A model generated the notes under the pieces. The model was not told the DNA's origin. It did not search any database and saw only the letters and a program-made list of their open reading frames with translations. DNA of 64,000 nucleotides from Halalkalibacter suaedae (GTDB lineage Bacteria > Bacillota > Bacilli > Bacillales > Bacillaceae_D), in contig NZ_JAGKSQ010000011.1 in NCBI RefSeq assembly GCF_017939705.1, forward strand, positions 1 to 64,000, given 5' to 3'. A program made the translations under genes and the position numbers. Shown here piece after piece: positions 33,835 to 43,500 of this stretch. Numbering within the stretch: position 1 is the stretch's first letter; each line of letters starts with the position of its first letter.

Positions 33835-35271
33835 CTATAACAGTTTAATGAACGGGTAATGATCAGTCGTTTCGATGACAAATGGCCTTGAAGTGACACT
33901 GATTGGTGATTTGATTACTTGTAAGTATTGATACTTTGTATCTGACCAAAGCTTGATGACACCATCACATTTATTTTCTAGCATTGCACGAGTTTCTGTA
34001 TCGATCATTTCTATATTACAATGCATAAACACTGTCACTGCCATAGATTTTTCTATTGCTAATAACTCCCCGTGGATCGTGTTAATAAATTCTTTCCCAT
34101 GTTTATCTAATGCAGTATTAATGTTATAGCTTGTGAACCAATATGTTCTCTTGTCAAAGTCTTCTTTAATTTTTTTGATGATTTTTTCATTAATAAACGT
34201 CCAGTACTCGTCCTCACTCAAAAAATTAGTTGCATCCAATACCCTTTCTTCAATACCTTCTAATATTGGTCTCCGGTAATGCTCTAGAAAATAGCCTTCG
34301 CCTCTTTGCAACGCTGCTACTAAATCAATCTTAAAACGCTTTAGAATAGAAATAAAATCTTCGATCGTTGTTGAAGAGGATAGCGAATAGAAAAACTTTT
34401 CTCCTTGTTTCAATCTCTCACTAGATATGAGAGCAAGGATATATTTGTATACGGTTGTTAAGCTGTCGGTTTCAATCAGAAAGATTTCCCCCCTAGAAAC
34501 TCCCCCAGAAAGGATCTCATCTAATTTTTTTATACCAGTAGGGATGAGATCTTTTGGATTTCCTCCTGATTTTCTTTTGAAATCACTTGAAATATAGGCT
34601 GGTATAATATGTATACCCTCATCTGTAATACGGTAGATATGTTGATCTTCTAAAATATTCGTGCCTCTCATCTTCACAACTTCTAATAGCAATGTTCTAG
34701 CATGATTATTCGCAAAATCAAAGTAAAGCTGAATAATTCCATCAACAACGAAATTCTCCATCGAATGACTATTAATATTTGTATAAATTTCTTCGTTAAT
34801 AATTACAGCCGTTAAGCCGTATTTCCGAAGCGTATTTCTGAATGTATAGATTAATTCCCTAACATTGTTTTCTCCATCACTAAGATATTTAATTAAACTT
34901 AAACTATCAATAACGATTCGTTGACAGCTAAATGAAAGAATTAACTCCTCAAATACACCTCCTGGATTCAACATATCCTCCATTAACGCCTTTGGTGAAA
35001 AAGAGATAATTTTCAGTAAACTTCTCTGTTCATATTCATTTAATTCACTTTGAAAATTAGTCATATTAGAAAAAATTTGTTGTGGTGTTTCCTCAAATGA
35101 TATATAAAGACCGGGTTGGTTTTGGCTAGCTCCATAAATTAAATACTGAATTCCTAATGTCGTTTTACCAGTCCCTGGTGCTCCTTCAACCATCACAACA
35201 TTTCCTTTAGGAAATCCACCGTGTAATATTGTATCAAGCCCTTTTATTCCCGTTTTAATCTTCTCTCTCAT
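33835..35271 (-). CDS. KaiC-like double RecA-fold ATPase, second domain degenerate
   Basis: 478 residues in two KaiC-type halves. The first half is intact: Walker A GAPGTGKT at 30-37, the Glu pair FEE at 60-61 and Walker B RIVIDSLSL near 118. The second half starts like a KaiC domain (PTGIKKLDEILSGGVSRGE, ~245) but has ETDSLTTV where Walker A should be and lacks the Glu pair. It probably does not bind ATP. There is no KaiA or KaiB gene. KaiC-like ATPases outside cyanobacteria act in signalling and stress responses. The ATG follows GGGGTGAG. It is co-transcribed with a LuxR-type regulator and possibly with the PAS kinase. Confidence 0.88.
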   Translation of the reverse strand: MREKIKTGIKGLDTILHGGFPKGNVVMVEGAPGTGKTTLGIQYLIYGASQNQPGLYISFEETPQQIFSNMTNFQSELNEYEQRSLLKIISFSPKALMEDMLNPGGVFEELILSFSCQRIVIDSLSLIKYLSDGENNVRELIYTFRNTLRKYGLTAVIINEEIYTNINSHSMENFVVDGIIQLYFDFANNHARTLLLEVVKMRGTNILEDQHIYRITDEGIHIIPAYISSDFKRKSGGNPKDLIPTGIKKLDEILSGGVSRGEIFLIETDSLTTVYKYILALISSERLKQGEKFFYSLSSSTTIEDFISILKRFKIDLVAALQRGEGYFLEHYRRPILEGIEERVLDATNFLSEDEYWTFINEKIIKKIKEDFDKRTYWFTSYNINTALDKHGKEFINTIHGELLAIEKSMAVTVFMHCNIEMIDTETRAMLENKCDGVIKLWSDTKYQYLQVIKSPISVTSRPFVIETTDHYPFIKLL

Positions 35272-35370
35272 GCGTGCTCACCCCAAATTCGTATGCCCTA
35301 CTATCGAGGATTCACTAAACTTATTTGTTTTAATCATAATAGATCAAATGAAAGCGTCTATGTAAATTCA

Positions 35371-35413
35371 AAAAAAGAGATGACCTGATTGCATCTTAGG
35401 TCATCTCTTTTTT
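35371..35413 (-). terminator. Terminator of the thiamine operon
   Basis: AAAGAGATGACCT/AGGTCATCTCTTTTTT hairpin read leftwards after the tenA stop. Confidence 0.85.
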
Positions 35414-35434
35414 CAATTTCTCACTCATTTAAGA

Positions 35435-36109
35435 CTATCTTTTCAGACCAGGCTGCCATGTCTCAAGGCGATAGGCCATATCCCAGAATGAGTATTCATA
35501 TTGACTACTAATGATAAAGTGTTCCTCCATTCGATTACGATCTTCATCCGTCACTTGACCAGCGATTTCATCTAATCGATCGATTTGTTCCTCAACGAGC
35601 TGACGGAACCAATCACCACCATAAGCATCTATCCACTCTTGATAAATCGGTTCACTCGGTTTTGAACCAACTAGTCTCTCTCCAATCTCGTAATAAAGCC
35701 AATAACAAGGAAGAATGGCAGCAATCACATCTCCTAAATGACCATTATAGGCTGCACGATATAGATGTGAAGTGTAGGCATATGCGGTAGGTGCTGGTTT
35801 AAAGACCTTGAGCTCTTCCTCTTCAACACCTAATAACTTAGAGAATTTTTCGTGCAATTCCATTTCAGCACCATACGTTCCCTGTGAATGGATAGCCATT
35901 CGATTTGTTGTGTGCAAATCAGATGCTTTTGCTGCACCTAATGCTTGAACTTTGGCAAAATGACTTAAGTAATAGGAATCCTGCATGACATAATATTTAA
36001 AATTTTCTAGTGGTAATGTTCCGTCTGCAATTCCTGTTACAAATGGATGGTCAAAACTTGCTTGCCATATCTCATCTACCTTGCTTCTTAGTGCTTCTGA
36101 AAATTTCAT
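35435..36109 (-). CDS. tenA: Thiaminase II / aminopyrimidine aminohydrolase TenA
   Basis: 224 residues, the normal TenA length. Family residues are visible: HPFVTGIADGTLP at the N-terminus, FKYYVMQDSYYLSHFAKVQA, then AAILPCYWLYYEIGERL carrying the catalytic Cys and the final EYSFWDMAY. TenA hydrolyses aminopyrimidines from degraded thiamine to HMP for salvage. It is the last gene of the TPP-riboswitch operon, 54 bases after ykoC, which fits import of a pyrimidine precursor by YkoEDC followed by its conversion in the cytoplasm. Confidence 0.93.
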   Translation of the reverse strand: MKFSEALRSKVDEIWQASFDHPFVTGIADGTLPLENFKYYVMQDSYYLSHFAKVQALGAAKASDLHTTNRMAIHSQGTYGAEMELHEKFSKLLGVEEEELKVFKPAPTAYAYTSHLYRAAYNGHLGDVIAAILPCYWLYYEIGERLVGSKPSEPIYQEWIDAYGGDWFRQLVEEQIDRLDEIAGQVTDEDRNRMEEHFIISSQYEYSFWDMAYRLETWQPGLKR

Positions 36110-36163
36110 CTAATCCTCTCCTTATCTAGTGCTACACGTTTGATTAGTCACTAGGCTTAATTT

Positions 36164-36967
36164 CTATTCATAGTAACGAACATCTGTAATTGAGATCATC
36201 GGAAACAGAATACCTAACACATAAGCCATTACCACTATTAATAGAAAGAAAATAATAATCCCTACATCATATCTGGAATACGTCAATTCATAATAGTAGG
36301 TTCGTTTCTTTAAATTGGAAAACCTTTTTGCCTCCATTGCAACAGCAATTCGTTGAGCTTTCCGAATTGATTGTGCGAGTAAAGGAATCGAATAGAACAT
36401 CAGCTTCTGATAGACTCCCATTACTCCTTTTTTCTCCTTTATCCCACGAACCTTTAAAGCATGACGCAATGTCTGAAATTCCTCAACCATAATAGGCATC
36501 AGTCTAATTGAAGCCATAAAGCTATACGCATAGCGAGGAGAGAGCTTTAATTGCTGCATTAACGAGTAAAATAGTAATACCGGCTTTGTTGTCAAAGCAA
36601 ACAGTAGACCAAGGACAGCAAAGCTCAAAGCACGAAAGCCTAGGTGCAGACCACGGTAGAAACTTTCTTCAGTAATATGAATGAGCCCCCACTGAAACCA
36701 AGTGATATCACCTTTACCAAAAAAGATCATTGCTGTCGAAGAAGATACAAACACTAGCACAAATGGGCTTGAGTAAAGCAACAGATACTTTAATGGATGC
36801 CCGGAATATGTGAATAATACAATTGCACAGAAACTAGTAAAAAGTACGAGCACATTAGGATTATGTGTAAAAATGACAACGCTGAAAAGAAGCATAAATA
36901 GAAGCAGCTTCAAACTTGGATTGACTTTTGTTACCCACGTGTTCTTGACATCATATCCTAGCTCCAT
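36164..36967 (-). CDS. ykoC: YkoC: ECF-type transporter transmembrane subunit for HMP/thiamine precursor
   Basis: 267 residues with about five membrane segments. It is a CbiQ/EcfT-type coupling subunit: MASIRLMPIMVEEFQTLRHA, and later KAQRIAVAMEAKRF, are the two Ala-Arg-containing coupling helices that contact the ATPase. It overlaps the end of ykoD by ten bases, with GGAGGAAACGG as ribosome site inside ykoD. It works with YkoE and YkoD to import hydroxymethylpyrimidine or related thiamine precursors, a role known from B. subtilis. Confidence 0.92.
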   Translation of the reverse strand: MELGYDVKNTWVTKVNPSLKLLLFMLLFSVVIFTHNPNVLVLFTSFCAIVLFTYSGHPLKYLLLYSSPFVLVFVSSSTAMIFFGKGDITWFQWGLIHITEESFYRGLHLGFRALSFAVLGLLFALTTKPVLLFYSLMQQLKLSPRYAYSFMASIRLMPIMVEEFQTLRHALKVRGIKEKKGVMGVYQKLMFYSIPLLAQSIRKAQRIAVAMEAKRFSNLKKRTYYYELTYSRYDVGIIIFFLLIVVMAYVLGILFPMISITDVRYYE

Positions 36968-38445
36968 ACCGTTTCCTCCATTTCAGTCCCAATCTTTAGT
37001 TGGCTCATGTATAAATCTGGATGGAGATCTTGTACAAGCTTGCCTTTAGAAATAAGCCAAACCTTTGTCGTAAAATGGGCTAATATGTGCAAGTCATGGG
37101 TGACCATAATGATAGTTGTTCCTTTTTGACGGATTTCTTCTATTAGTTCAAGCAGGGCAAAAGTATTTTTAGCATCCTGACCAAAAGTTGGTTCGTCAAG
37201 AAGTAATACTTTTTGATCCTTCATAATGGCTGTAGCAACACTTAATCGTCTTTTCTGTCCCATTGATAATTGATATGGATGCTGATTTTGTTTTTCTAAT
37301 AGACCGAACATGGCCAGGCAATGCTGAACCTTCAAGCTTATCGTTGCCTCATTTTCCCCCATCAATCTTAAGCTATAAGCAAGTTCTTCATAAACGGTGT
37401 TTGTTATGAATTGAAATTCAGGATTCTGAAAAACAAAGCCAATTTCGTTTCCAAGGTTGGTTTTTTTTGTGACAAGAGAGCCATCTAATTTATATACGCC
37501 ATCTGTTTTTACTAATTGCATCAGTGAAAGGAGCAGAGTACTCTTTCCTGCCCCGTTTTCACCAACTACACCAATCCATTCCCCACGTCTAACAAGCGAA
37601 TCTTCAATGGTGATCTTGGGTATTTTTCCTCTAAGTCCATGGAATGACTTTAATTCGATCATTACTTCCTTTTTAACTTCTCGGTTTACTAGAAGTTGCT
37701 GTGTCGTTTTTCTGCGAAGATAAACGTCCCATACATTTGGGTACCAAATTCCGTATTCGATTAACTCAGCTTGGTACGTCTGAAAAATTTCGTCCTTACT
37801 ACCTTCTGCAATGATTCGACCGTTATTATCAAATAGGATGATCCGATCAATGAAATCAATAATTTGATCAATTTTATGCTCAACAATGATCACTGTTTTA
37901 TCTCTACTTACAGTTCGAATCGTCTCCCACACTTCTTCTGTTCCTTTTGGGTCAAGCAATGCCGTTGGTTCGTCTAAAAAAAGAACCTCTGGCGTTAAGG
38001 CTAAGATCGAAGCGATCGCCAAACGCTGTTTCATTCCTTGTGATAACGCACGAATTGGTGTATGTGCATCATCTAGATATAATCCAACTTGCTGTAAATA
38101 GTCAGAGATTAATCCAGGCATCTGTTCTCTATCTACACCGAGATTCTCTAACACAAAAGCCAATTCTTCATCAACAAAAGGCATACAAAACTGAGTGTCA
38201 GGATCCTGGAACACATAACCCCATGATTCAGGAATTACTATACTTTCAAATTTGACAGGGACTTGGATAGATGTAGGGATAAGCCCTGTTAGCACTTGTA
38301 ATAAAGTTGACTTCCCGCAGCCGCTTGGACCAAGGAATAAAACTTTCTCCCCTGATTGTATTGATATTGATATGTCTTTAAAAAGTAAAGACTCTTCTCC
38401 CGCAAATTTCAGTCGAAGCTTCTCAACTTCCGCAATTTTCCTCAT
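36958..38445 (-). CDS. ykoD: YkoD: fused double ATPase of the thiamine-precursor ECF transporter
   Basis: 495 residues comprising two ABC ATPase domains. The first has GPSGCGKST, LSQGMKQRL and VLFLDEPTALLDP. The second has GENGAGKST, LSMGQKRRL and VLLLDEPTFGQD. Both halves look catalytically complete. The ATG at 38445 is taken, since AAAAAGG lies eleven bases upstream; the TTG nine bases earlier is too close to it. It lies 16 bases after the ykoE stop. It powers import through YkoC and the substrate-binding YkoE. Confidence 0.92.
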   Translation of the reverse strand: MRKIAEVEKLRLKFAGEESLLFKDISISIQSGEKVLFLGPSGCGKSTLLQVLTGLIPTSIQVPVKFESIVIPESWGYVFQDPDTQFCMPFVDEELAFVLENLGVDREQMPGLISDYLQQVGLYLDDAHTPIRALSQGMKQRLAIASILALTPEVLFLDEPTALLDPKGTEEVWETIRTVSRDKTVIIVEHKIDQIIDFIDRIILFDNNGRIIAEGSKDEIFQTYQAELIEYGIWYPNVWDVYLRRKTTQQLLVNREVKKEVMIELKSFHGLRGKIPKITIEDSLVRRGEWIGVVGENGAGKSTLLLSLMQLVKTDGVYKLDGSLVTKKTNLGNEIGFVFQNPEFQFITNTVYEELAYSLRLMGENEATISLKVQHCLAMFGLLEKQNQHPYQLSMGQKRRLSVATAIMKDQKVLLLDEPTFGQDAKNTFALLELIEEIRQKGTTIIMVTHDLHILAHFTTKVWLISKGKLVQDLHPDLYMSQLKIGTEMEETVWS

Positions 38446-38461
38446 CTTATCCAACGCCTTT

Positions 38462-39043
38462 TTAAGTGTTTAGTGTTTTGTAATCATTCTCAGAAGCGGG
38501 TCGCACGAGATTCGTTACACCTGTTTTTTCAAGTGCCTTTACTAGATAATAAGCAAAGAATCCACAAATGATAATTGCACCAATCGTTCGAAACGAAATC
38601 ATTAATACAAGATTCCATGTTTCTAAGTCTGCAAGATATCCACGATTCCAATCCATAACAAAAGAACCCACGGTTGCACCAATTCCAGCTAAGCTTGCAG
38701 TAAACAATGAATAGCTCTTATATAAAAATAATGCAAAGATGATCTCTGCCCCGAGTCCTTGAAGAACTCCGTAAACTAGTACCTCTAAACCATATTGTGA
38801 GCCAACTAGAAATTCCCCTGATGCAGCTGCTGTTTCAGCAATTAAAGCAACACCGGGTTTCCGGATAATAAGAAAAGCAACAATCGCTGCAATAAACCAC
38901 ATCCCATACATTAACTCTTCTGCTTGAAAACCGAATGTAGAAAACAAATCAGAAACCGGACCCCAAATCCGATAGATAATCGCAAAAACCACTGCAATCA
39001 CTACTGTTACCAAAATGTCTGTTAACGTCAATTTCTTCTTCAT
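38462..39043 (-). CDS. ykoE: YkoE: substrate-binding membrane subunit of the thiamine-precursor transporter
   Basis: 193 residues with about six membrane segments. The N-terminal KLTLTDILVTVVIAVVFAII and the segment AAASGEFLVGSQYGLEVLVYG match YkoE, which binds the pyrimidine precursor within an ECF-like complex. It is the first gene after the TPP riboswitch and its terminator. Repression by thiamine pyrophosphate is therefore expected. Confidence 0.93.
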   Translation of the reverse strand: MKKKLTLTDILVTVVIAVVFAIIYRIWGPVSDLFSTFGFQAEELMYGMWFIAAIVAFLIIRKPGVALIAETAAASGEFLVGSQYGLEVLVYGVLQGLGAEIIFALFLYKSYSLFTASLAGIGATVGSFVMDWNRGYLADLETWNLVLMISFRTIGAIIICGFFAYYLVKALEKTGVTNLVRPASENDYKTLNT

Positions 39044-39141
39044 GTTATCGTCTCCCGACTATGTAATTGTACAAATCATTACACACTTCCAAAGGGGAAG
39101 AAATGAAATCAATCCTGATCAGAACGAGGATCTTTTTTCCA

Positions 39142-39173
39142 AAATAAAAACCACCCCATATAAATGGAGTGGT
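39142..39173 (-). terminator. Riboswitch-controlled terminator before ykoE
   Basis: Read leftwards, CCACTCCATTTATATGGGGTGG is followed by a T-rich run. It lies between the TPP aptamer and ykoE, the expected expression platform. Confidence 0.8.
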
Positions 39174-39235
39174 AGTAGTTACAATTCGTCGTCATGACAT
39201 AACAGTACGGTCAGACGAATTCATATCATACGTTC

Positions 39236-39326
39236 CGCTCCACTTCCCTACGCTAGTATTATCTAGATCAGGTTAAGGGTTAAGGTGAAAACACCTCTCT
39301 CAGCTTAATAGCACCCCTAGTGGAAA
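39236..39326 (-). ncRNA. TPP riboswitch (THI element)
   Basis: Read leftwards the core landmarks appear in order: AGGGGTGC, GCTGAGAGAGG, then AACCTGATCTAGATAATACT and AGCGTAGGGAAGTGG. The CTGAGA and ACCTGATCTAGATAATACTAGCGTAGGGA blocks are diagnostic for TPP. It governs ykoEDC-tenA. Confidence 0.97.
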
Positions 39327-39428
39327 TAAGTATAATGTTTGTCATGTTCATTGAAACATAGGAACATGAATGTAGCAACTTTTTTTTGAAAATTAGTAAC
39401 ATTTTTTCATAAATAGTGTTAAATACGC

Positions 39429-39486
39429 AACAGTTTCAAGTGCCTAATCCTTAATCTCTCCTAAGGACTAGGCACTTGAAACTGTT
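39429..39486. repeat. Long inverted repeat (25-bp arms)
   Basis: Arms at 39429-39453 and 39462-39486 (AACAGTTTCAAGTGCCTA... and its complement) differ at one position and flank an eight-base loop. It lies after the YkuK stop. There is no T tract on the YkuK side, so it is not an ordinary terminator. The sequence does not recur in the window. Confidence 0.8.
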
Positions 39487-39528
39487 ATTGAAGATAACTT
39501 GTCAATCAATTAAATGACTCCTACTCAA

Positions 39529-40065
39529 TTACTTCGTGTATCGATTAGCATAACCACTAGCTACAAATGAATCTGGTTTAATTTTCGGTTCGAAGCCAAT
39601 TGATTCGATTCTTGATACCATTTCTCTTACAAAAACCCTTGTTTTATTTCTTTCTCCAGATCCAATATCGATATGTCCCTCAATCGTAAATGAGGCTCCT
39701 TTATAAATATTGGGTAGGACAATGTCAATTAATGCTTCTTTTCGTTCTTCAGTAAACATTGAGGCAACCTCTTCAGTTAACGTCGTTTCAAAGGAAATCC
39801 GTTCATGGAGATTTGTCATCTTTCGAGGAACAGTATTTTTGCGTATACACGCCCAGGCCCCTCTCCCTATTTGTTGAATGACAATTCCTGTAATAAACTT
39901 TGTACAGTTAGGGTGTACTTGGGAATCCGTACCAACCATTAAGCGAAAGTTCCCATTCGGATTACGCTTCATAAATAGTACTATTTTCTTAAACACATCA
40001 TCAAAGGTCATGCTTTTTTCTTGTAAATTTTCAAAGGAATAGTTTAAAACCGTGAAGTTTTTCAT
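39529..40065 (-). CDS. ykuK: YkuK/DUF458 family RNase H-like protein
   Basis: 178 residues. RLMVGTDSQVHPNCTKFITGIV is the conserved N-terminal strand pair with the acidic Asp of an RNase H-like fold. The family continues with EEVASMF...LIDIVLPNIYKG, then IEGHIDIGSGERNKT and the end FVASGYANRYTK. DUF458 proteins are frequent in Bacillus, have been proposed as nuclease-like, and lack a demonstrated role. AGGTG precedes the ATG. It is monocistronic. Confidence 0.88.
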   Translation of the reverse strand: MKNFTVLNYSFENLQEKSMTFDDVFKKIVLFMKRNPNGNFRLMVGTDSQVHPNCTKFITGIVIQQIGRGAWACIRKNTVPRKMTNLHERISFETTLTEEVASMFTEERKEALIDIVLPNIYKGASFTIEGHIDIGSGERNKTRVFVREMVSRIESIGFEPKIKPDSFVASGYANRYTK

Positions 40066-40404
40066 GATTTCACACCTGCCTCTTTCCTCACGTTTGCCTT
40101 CATTATTGAAGAATCATTCAAAGGACAACTCCCTCACCTTGCTTATAGGTTAACTAAGACAGACACTCTATTAATTACGCGTTGCCAATTAGGAATATGA
40201 CATAAACTGAAATCAAATTAAGCACTAAGGTAGAGCAACTCATATTAAAAAGACTGGGTAATATTTATTATTAAATCCATTATATGCAAATTCTATTCCA
40301 ATGTTTAAAAATTAAACCATTCAAGTGATGAGTTGATGCCTAATACAAGAGCTAGTTAAACAAAAAAAAAACCTATGCCACTAAAGGGCATAGAGTACTC
40401 CTTG
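40066..40404. other. Spacer with terminator for the sugar-binding protein gene
   Basis: No gene is seen. At 40362-40393 a CTATGCC/GGCATAG hairpin followed by nine T (read leftwards) ends the chemoreceptor/binding-protein operon. The rest is AT-rich and holds the likely ykuK promoter. Confidence 0.6.
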
Positions 40405-41466
40405 TTATTCGCCATAAATGTCAGATTCAGAAAGGTGTCCTTCTTTAATAATCGTCTCTCTAATATTTTCGGCTGTTACAGCAATTGGTTCTAATAGTAT
40501 TGAAGGAATATCAGCTTGTCCGTTATTTACAGTTGATTCGGTAGTGATTTCTTCTCCTGAAGCAACTTGGATAGCAAGTTCTGCAGCTCTTTCTGCGATT
40601 AAGACAATTGATTTGTACACCGTCATTGTTTGGGTCCCTTCAGCAACACGTCTTACACCTGCTAATTCAGCATCTTGCCCTGAAACTTCAACTTCACCAG
40701 CACGAGCCCCAAGTGCTTCAACTACTCCACCTGCGGTTCCATCATTTGCTGCAACAACTGCGTCTAATTGAACCGAATTACTCGCGAGAAATGATGCTAA
40801 TTGGTCACGAGCACGTTCAGGCTCCCAATTTTCCGTATAATTATCATATACAAGGTTTATAGCACCTGAATCAATAAACGGCTTAAGAACATTCATTGCT
40901 CCCTCACGAAATAGAATTGCATTATTATCTGTTTCAGATCCACCAACATAGGCAAATGTCCCTTGATCAACCCGATTGACAATCTCCTGTGCTTGAAGCT
41001 CGCCAACCTTTACATTATCAAAAGACAAATAATAATCAAGGTCTGCACCACGAATCAAACGATCATATGAAATGACCTTAACACCAGCTGCGTGTGCTAA
41101 AGTTACGATCTCACTTGCTCCATCAGCATCTGTTGGTACAACGACTAGTACATCTACTCCTTCATTAATAAGGAGCTGTGCCTGCTGAATTTGCACTTGT
41201 TGATTTCCATTAGCCGCGAGTGTCTTCACCTCTGCACCTAGTTCACGAACCGCTCCTTCAAAAGCTTCTTTATCACGATACCAGCGCTCTTCACGTAACG
41301 TATCAAGCACGAAACCAACATAAATTTGATCTGGATTCGAACGAAGCTTCTGATCGGTATCCTCATTTGAATCTGATGCTGATTCAGTGTTACAAGCTCC
41401 TAGAACCAACAGAAGTAGGGTTGATAGTAATAATAACAAGCGGTTCGCTTTATTTTTAGATGACAT
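40405..41466 (-). CDS. XylF/ChvE-like sugar-binding lipoprotein
   Basis: 353 residues. A signal peptide with lipobox VLGAC (Cys near 25) anchors it to the outer membrane face. The type-I periplasmic-binding fold is clear: YVGFVLDTLREERWYRDKEAF, then GVDVLVVVPTDAD, VKVISYDRLIRGADLDYYLSFDN and VVAANDGTAGGVVEAL. This layout is closest to D-xylose-binding XylF and ChvE. No ABC ATPase or permease gene is near. The ATG overlaps the chemoreceptor stop (TAATG), so the two proteins are made together. The likely job is to present a sugar such as xylose to the receptor rather than to transport it. Confidence 0.88.
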   Translation of the reverse strand: MSSKNKANRLLLLLSTLLLLVLGACNTESASDSNEDTDQKLRSNPDQIYVGFVLDTLREERWYRDKEAFEGAVRELGAEVKTLAANGNQQVQIQQAQLLINEGVDVLVVVPTDADGASEIVTLAHAAGVKVISYDRLIRGADLDYYLSFDNVKVGELQAQEIVNRVDQGTFAYVGGSETDNNAILFREGAMNVLKPFIDSGAINLVYDNYTENWEPERARDQLASFLASNSVQLDAVVAANDGTAGGVVEALGARAGEVEVSGQDAELAGVRRVAEGTQTMTVYKSIVLIAERAAELAIQVASGEEITTESTVNNGQADIPSILLEPIAVTAENIRETIIKEGHLSESDIYGE

Positions 41467-43244
41467 TATGACACATCCTCCTTTCGATTTTCCCTTGATA
41501 GATGCTGCTTTTCTTCACTTTCGATTACGTTGTCAGCACCTACGTCGAAATGTTGAATAAGGGTATTCATCCCCTTAACTAATTCAGTCAATTCATTTGC
41601 TCCAGTCGAAACTTGATTAATGGCAGATTGTTGTTCAATGACTGAAGCTGATATTTCCTCTGCACCAGCAGCTGATTGCTCTGAAATGGCTGCAATATGC
41701 TCAACAGAATTGCTAATTTCCTCACTCGCAACATGAAATTCAGTCAGAGTTGTAGAGATTTCTGAGACTCTTTCCACCATATTAGAAACTTTATCTTTAA
41801 TCTCTGAAAAATACTTTCCTGACATCTCAATTTGATTCTTACCTTTGTTAACCTCTTCATATCCGGCCGTTAAATCCTTAACCATTTGGCCTGTCTCACC
41901 TTTGATTGAATTGACAATTTCAGTAATGCTTTTGACAGAAACAGAAACTTCTTCGGCTAGCTTTCTTACTTCATCAGCAACAACTGCGAAACCTTTACCT
42001 GATTCTCCTGCACGTGCAGCCTCAATTGATGCATTAAGTGCAAGCAAATTAGTTTGTTCTGCTATAGATTGAATGACTCCAACAAATGTAGAGATTGAGT
42101 TTGTTTGCTGTTCTAGATCATTTATCTTAACAACAGATTCCTCCACGATCTGATAAATACTCTCCATTTGTTTTAACGATTCTTTCATTTGGAGATCACC
42201 ATCTACAGAGACAGTAAGAACTTCTTCTGAGAAAGTAGCTAAACGATCACCATTTTCACTAGCACCAACAATTTGTTGAGTAAGATTTTGAGTCCGCTCT
42301 GAAATGACAGTCGCTTCATTCGCTTGACTAGACGCTCCTGAAGCAAGTTCCTCAATTGTTGTTGCGACTTGTTCACTGCTCTGCTTGACTTCATCGGCTT
42401 TCAACGTAAAGTTTTGAACTTGATGATCAACCGAATTAGCCAATGTTGAGACTTCATTAATCATATTTTTCAGGCTAGTTCCCATCTCATTAATTGATTT
42501 AGACAAAAGACCAATTTCATCTCGGCTATCGTCATTAAGCTTTGGAACGTTTAAGTTTCCTTTAGCAATTTGGTCACTAGTTTCCACGACTTTATTTAAG
42601 CTTTGACGTATTCGACGACTAATAATATATATAAGTGCGATAGATACAATTATGGATACAAGCACTGACCCAATAAGAACCGCGATAGTGACCCCAATAT
42701 TACCTTGAGCATTTTCAATAGAAGACGTATTAGATGAAACCGCAGCTTCCATCAGACTATCACCCAAAGCAATCGTTTCTACCTTTAGTTGATTAGCCTG
42801 CTCTTGTAATTCTGCAAAAGTATCAGTATTAATCTGTTGAACATTTGGAACGATTTCACTAAAGTAATATTCATCAAGTGCATGATTGTTATCAATAATC
42901 TGATTAAACATACTAAGATGCTCATCCTCAGAGATATTACCTCTTAACTCCTTAGCGGTTGCTACAAACTGTTCACTAAGAGTTAAATATTGAACTAGAC
43001 GTTCATCTTGCTCAGCGATAATATACTCAGGAATATTTAGATATTTTTCTTGATACAGAGACATCAACTCAGAAACTTGGATGACGATTTCATTCTTTGT
43101 ACGAGTTTCTTGAATGGACGAGCTCGTATTTGATAGCAACCAAAAGGTTAGTATCAGTGAACCAATAAACGTTAACATTACTACCGCAAAGACGATCGCA
43201 TATTTACCTCCAATCGATCGATCTCTCCAAAATCTCTTCCCCAT
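41466..43244 (-). CDS. Methyl-accepting chemotaxis protein paired with a sugar-binding lipoprotein
   Basis: 592 residues. Membrane segments at ~15-37 and ~185-208 enclose a ~150-residue extracytoplasmic helical region. HAMP follows (~210-260) and the signalling domain has [20 protein letters not shown] and [14 protein letters not shown]. It lacks a Cache domain and is therefore a candidate for indirect sensing through a binding protein, which is encoded by the next gene with a one-base overlap. The start is an ATG with AGGGG upstream. The distal tail ([16 protein letters not shown]) is acidic. Confidence 0.9.
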   Translation of the reverse strand: MGKRFWRDRSIGGKYAIVFAVVMLTFIGSLILTFWLLSNTSSSIQETRTKNEIVIQVSELMSLYQEKYLNIPEYIIAEQDERLVQYLTLSEQFVATAKELRGNISEDEHLSMFNQIIDNNHALDEYYFSEIVPNVQQINTDTFAELQEQANQLKVETIALGDSLMEAAVSSNTSSIENAQGNIGVTIAVLIGSVLVSIIVSIALIYIISRRIRQSLNKVVETSDQIAKGNLNVPKLNDDSRDEIGLLSKSINEMGTSLKNMINEVSTLANSVDHQVQNFTLKADEVKQSSEQVATTIEELASGASSQANEATVISERTQNLTQQIVGASENGDRLATFSEEVLTVSVDGDLQMKESLKQMESIYQIVEESVVKINDLEQQTNSISTFVGVIQSIAEQTNLLALNASIEAARAGESGKGFAVVADEVRKLAEEVSVSVKSITEIVNSIKGETGQMVKDLTAGYEEVNKGKNQIEMSGKYFSEIKDKVSNMVERVSEISTTLTEFHVASEEISNSVEHIAAISEQSAAGAEEISASVIEQQSAINQVSTGANELTELVKGMNTLIQHFDVGADNVIESEEKQHLSRENRKEDVS

Positions 43245-43419
43245 ACGTTCAACCCCTTTATAATATCTAAATCTTTATCTATCTTAATTATCAAAAAAAT
43301 CAAAATAGACATATTGCGACATTTGTCGACACTTCCTAATAATAATTTTAAAGCTGTTTTAGTGTCAATACGATCTGCAAACATCCATTATTTACTTTTA
43401 AGTAGACTGTTCCTACTAT

Positions 43420-43445
43420 GTTTACTAGGAAACACTTATGGGAAG
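43420..43445 (+). promoter_or_regulatory. Candidate sigma-B promoter before DUF2188 gene
   Basis: GTTTAC, a 14-base spacer, then GGGAAG resembles the sigma-B pattern GTTTAA-N13-15-GGGTAT. The ribosome site and ATG follow about 55 bases downstream. Confidence 0.4.
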
Positions 43446-43500
43446 AGGAAAATGTAGCGAGTAGGAAGCACAATAACTATTAAAAGGAGAATGATCAGTT

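Noticed and set aside
35105-35271. Calling the KaiC-like protein a circadian clock component
   Set aside because: No kaiA or kaiB is present, domain 2 is degenerate, and KaiC-like ATPases are widespread in non-clock roles.
40605-40862. Opposite-strand frames inside the XylF-like, chemoreceptor and transporter genes
   Set aside because: Their composition mirrors the real gene on the other strand, and they have no ribosome sites.
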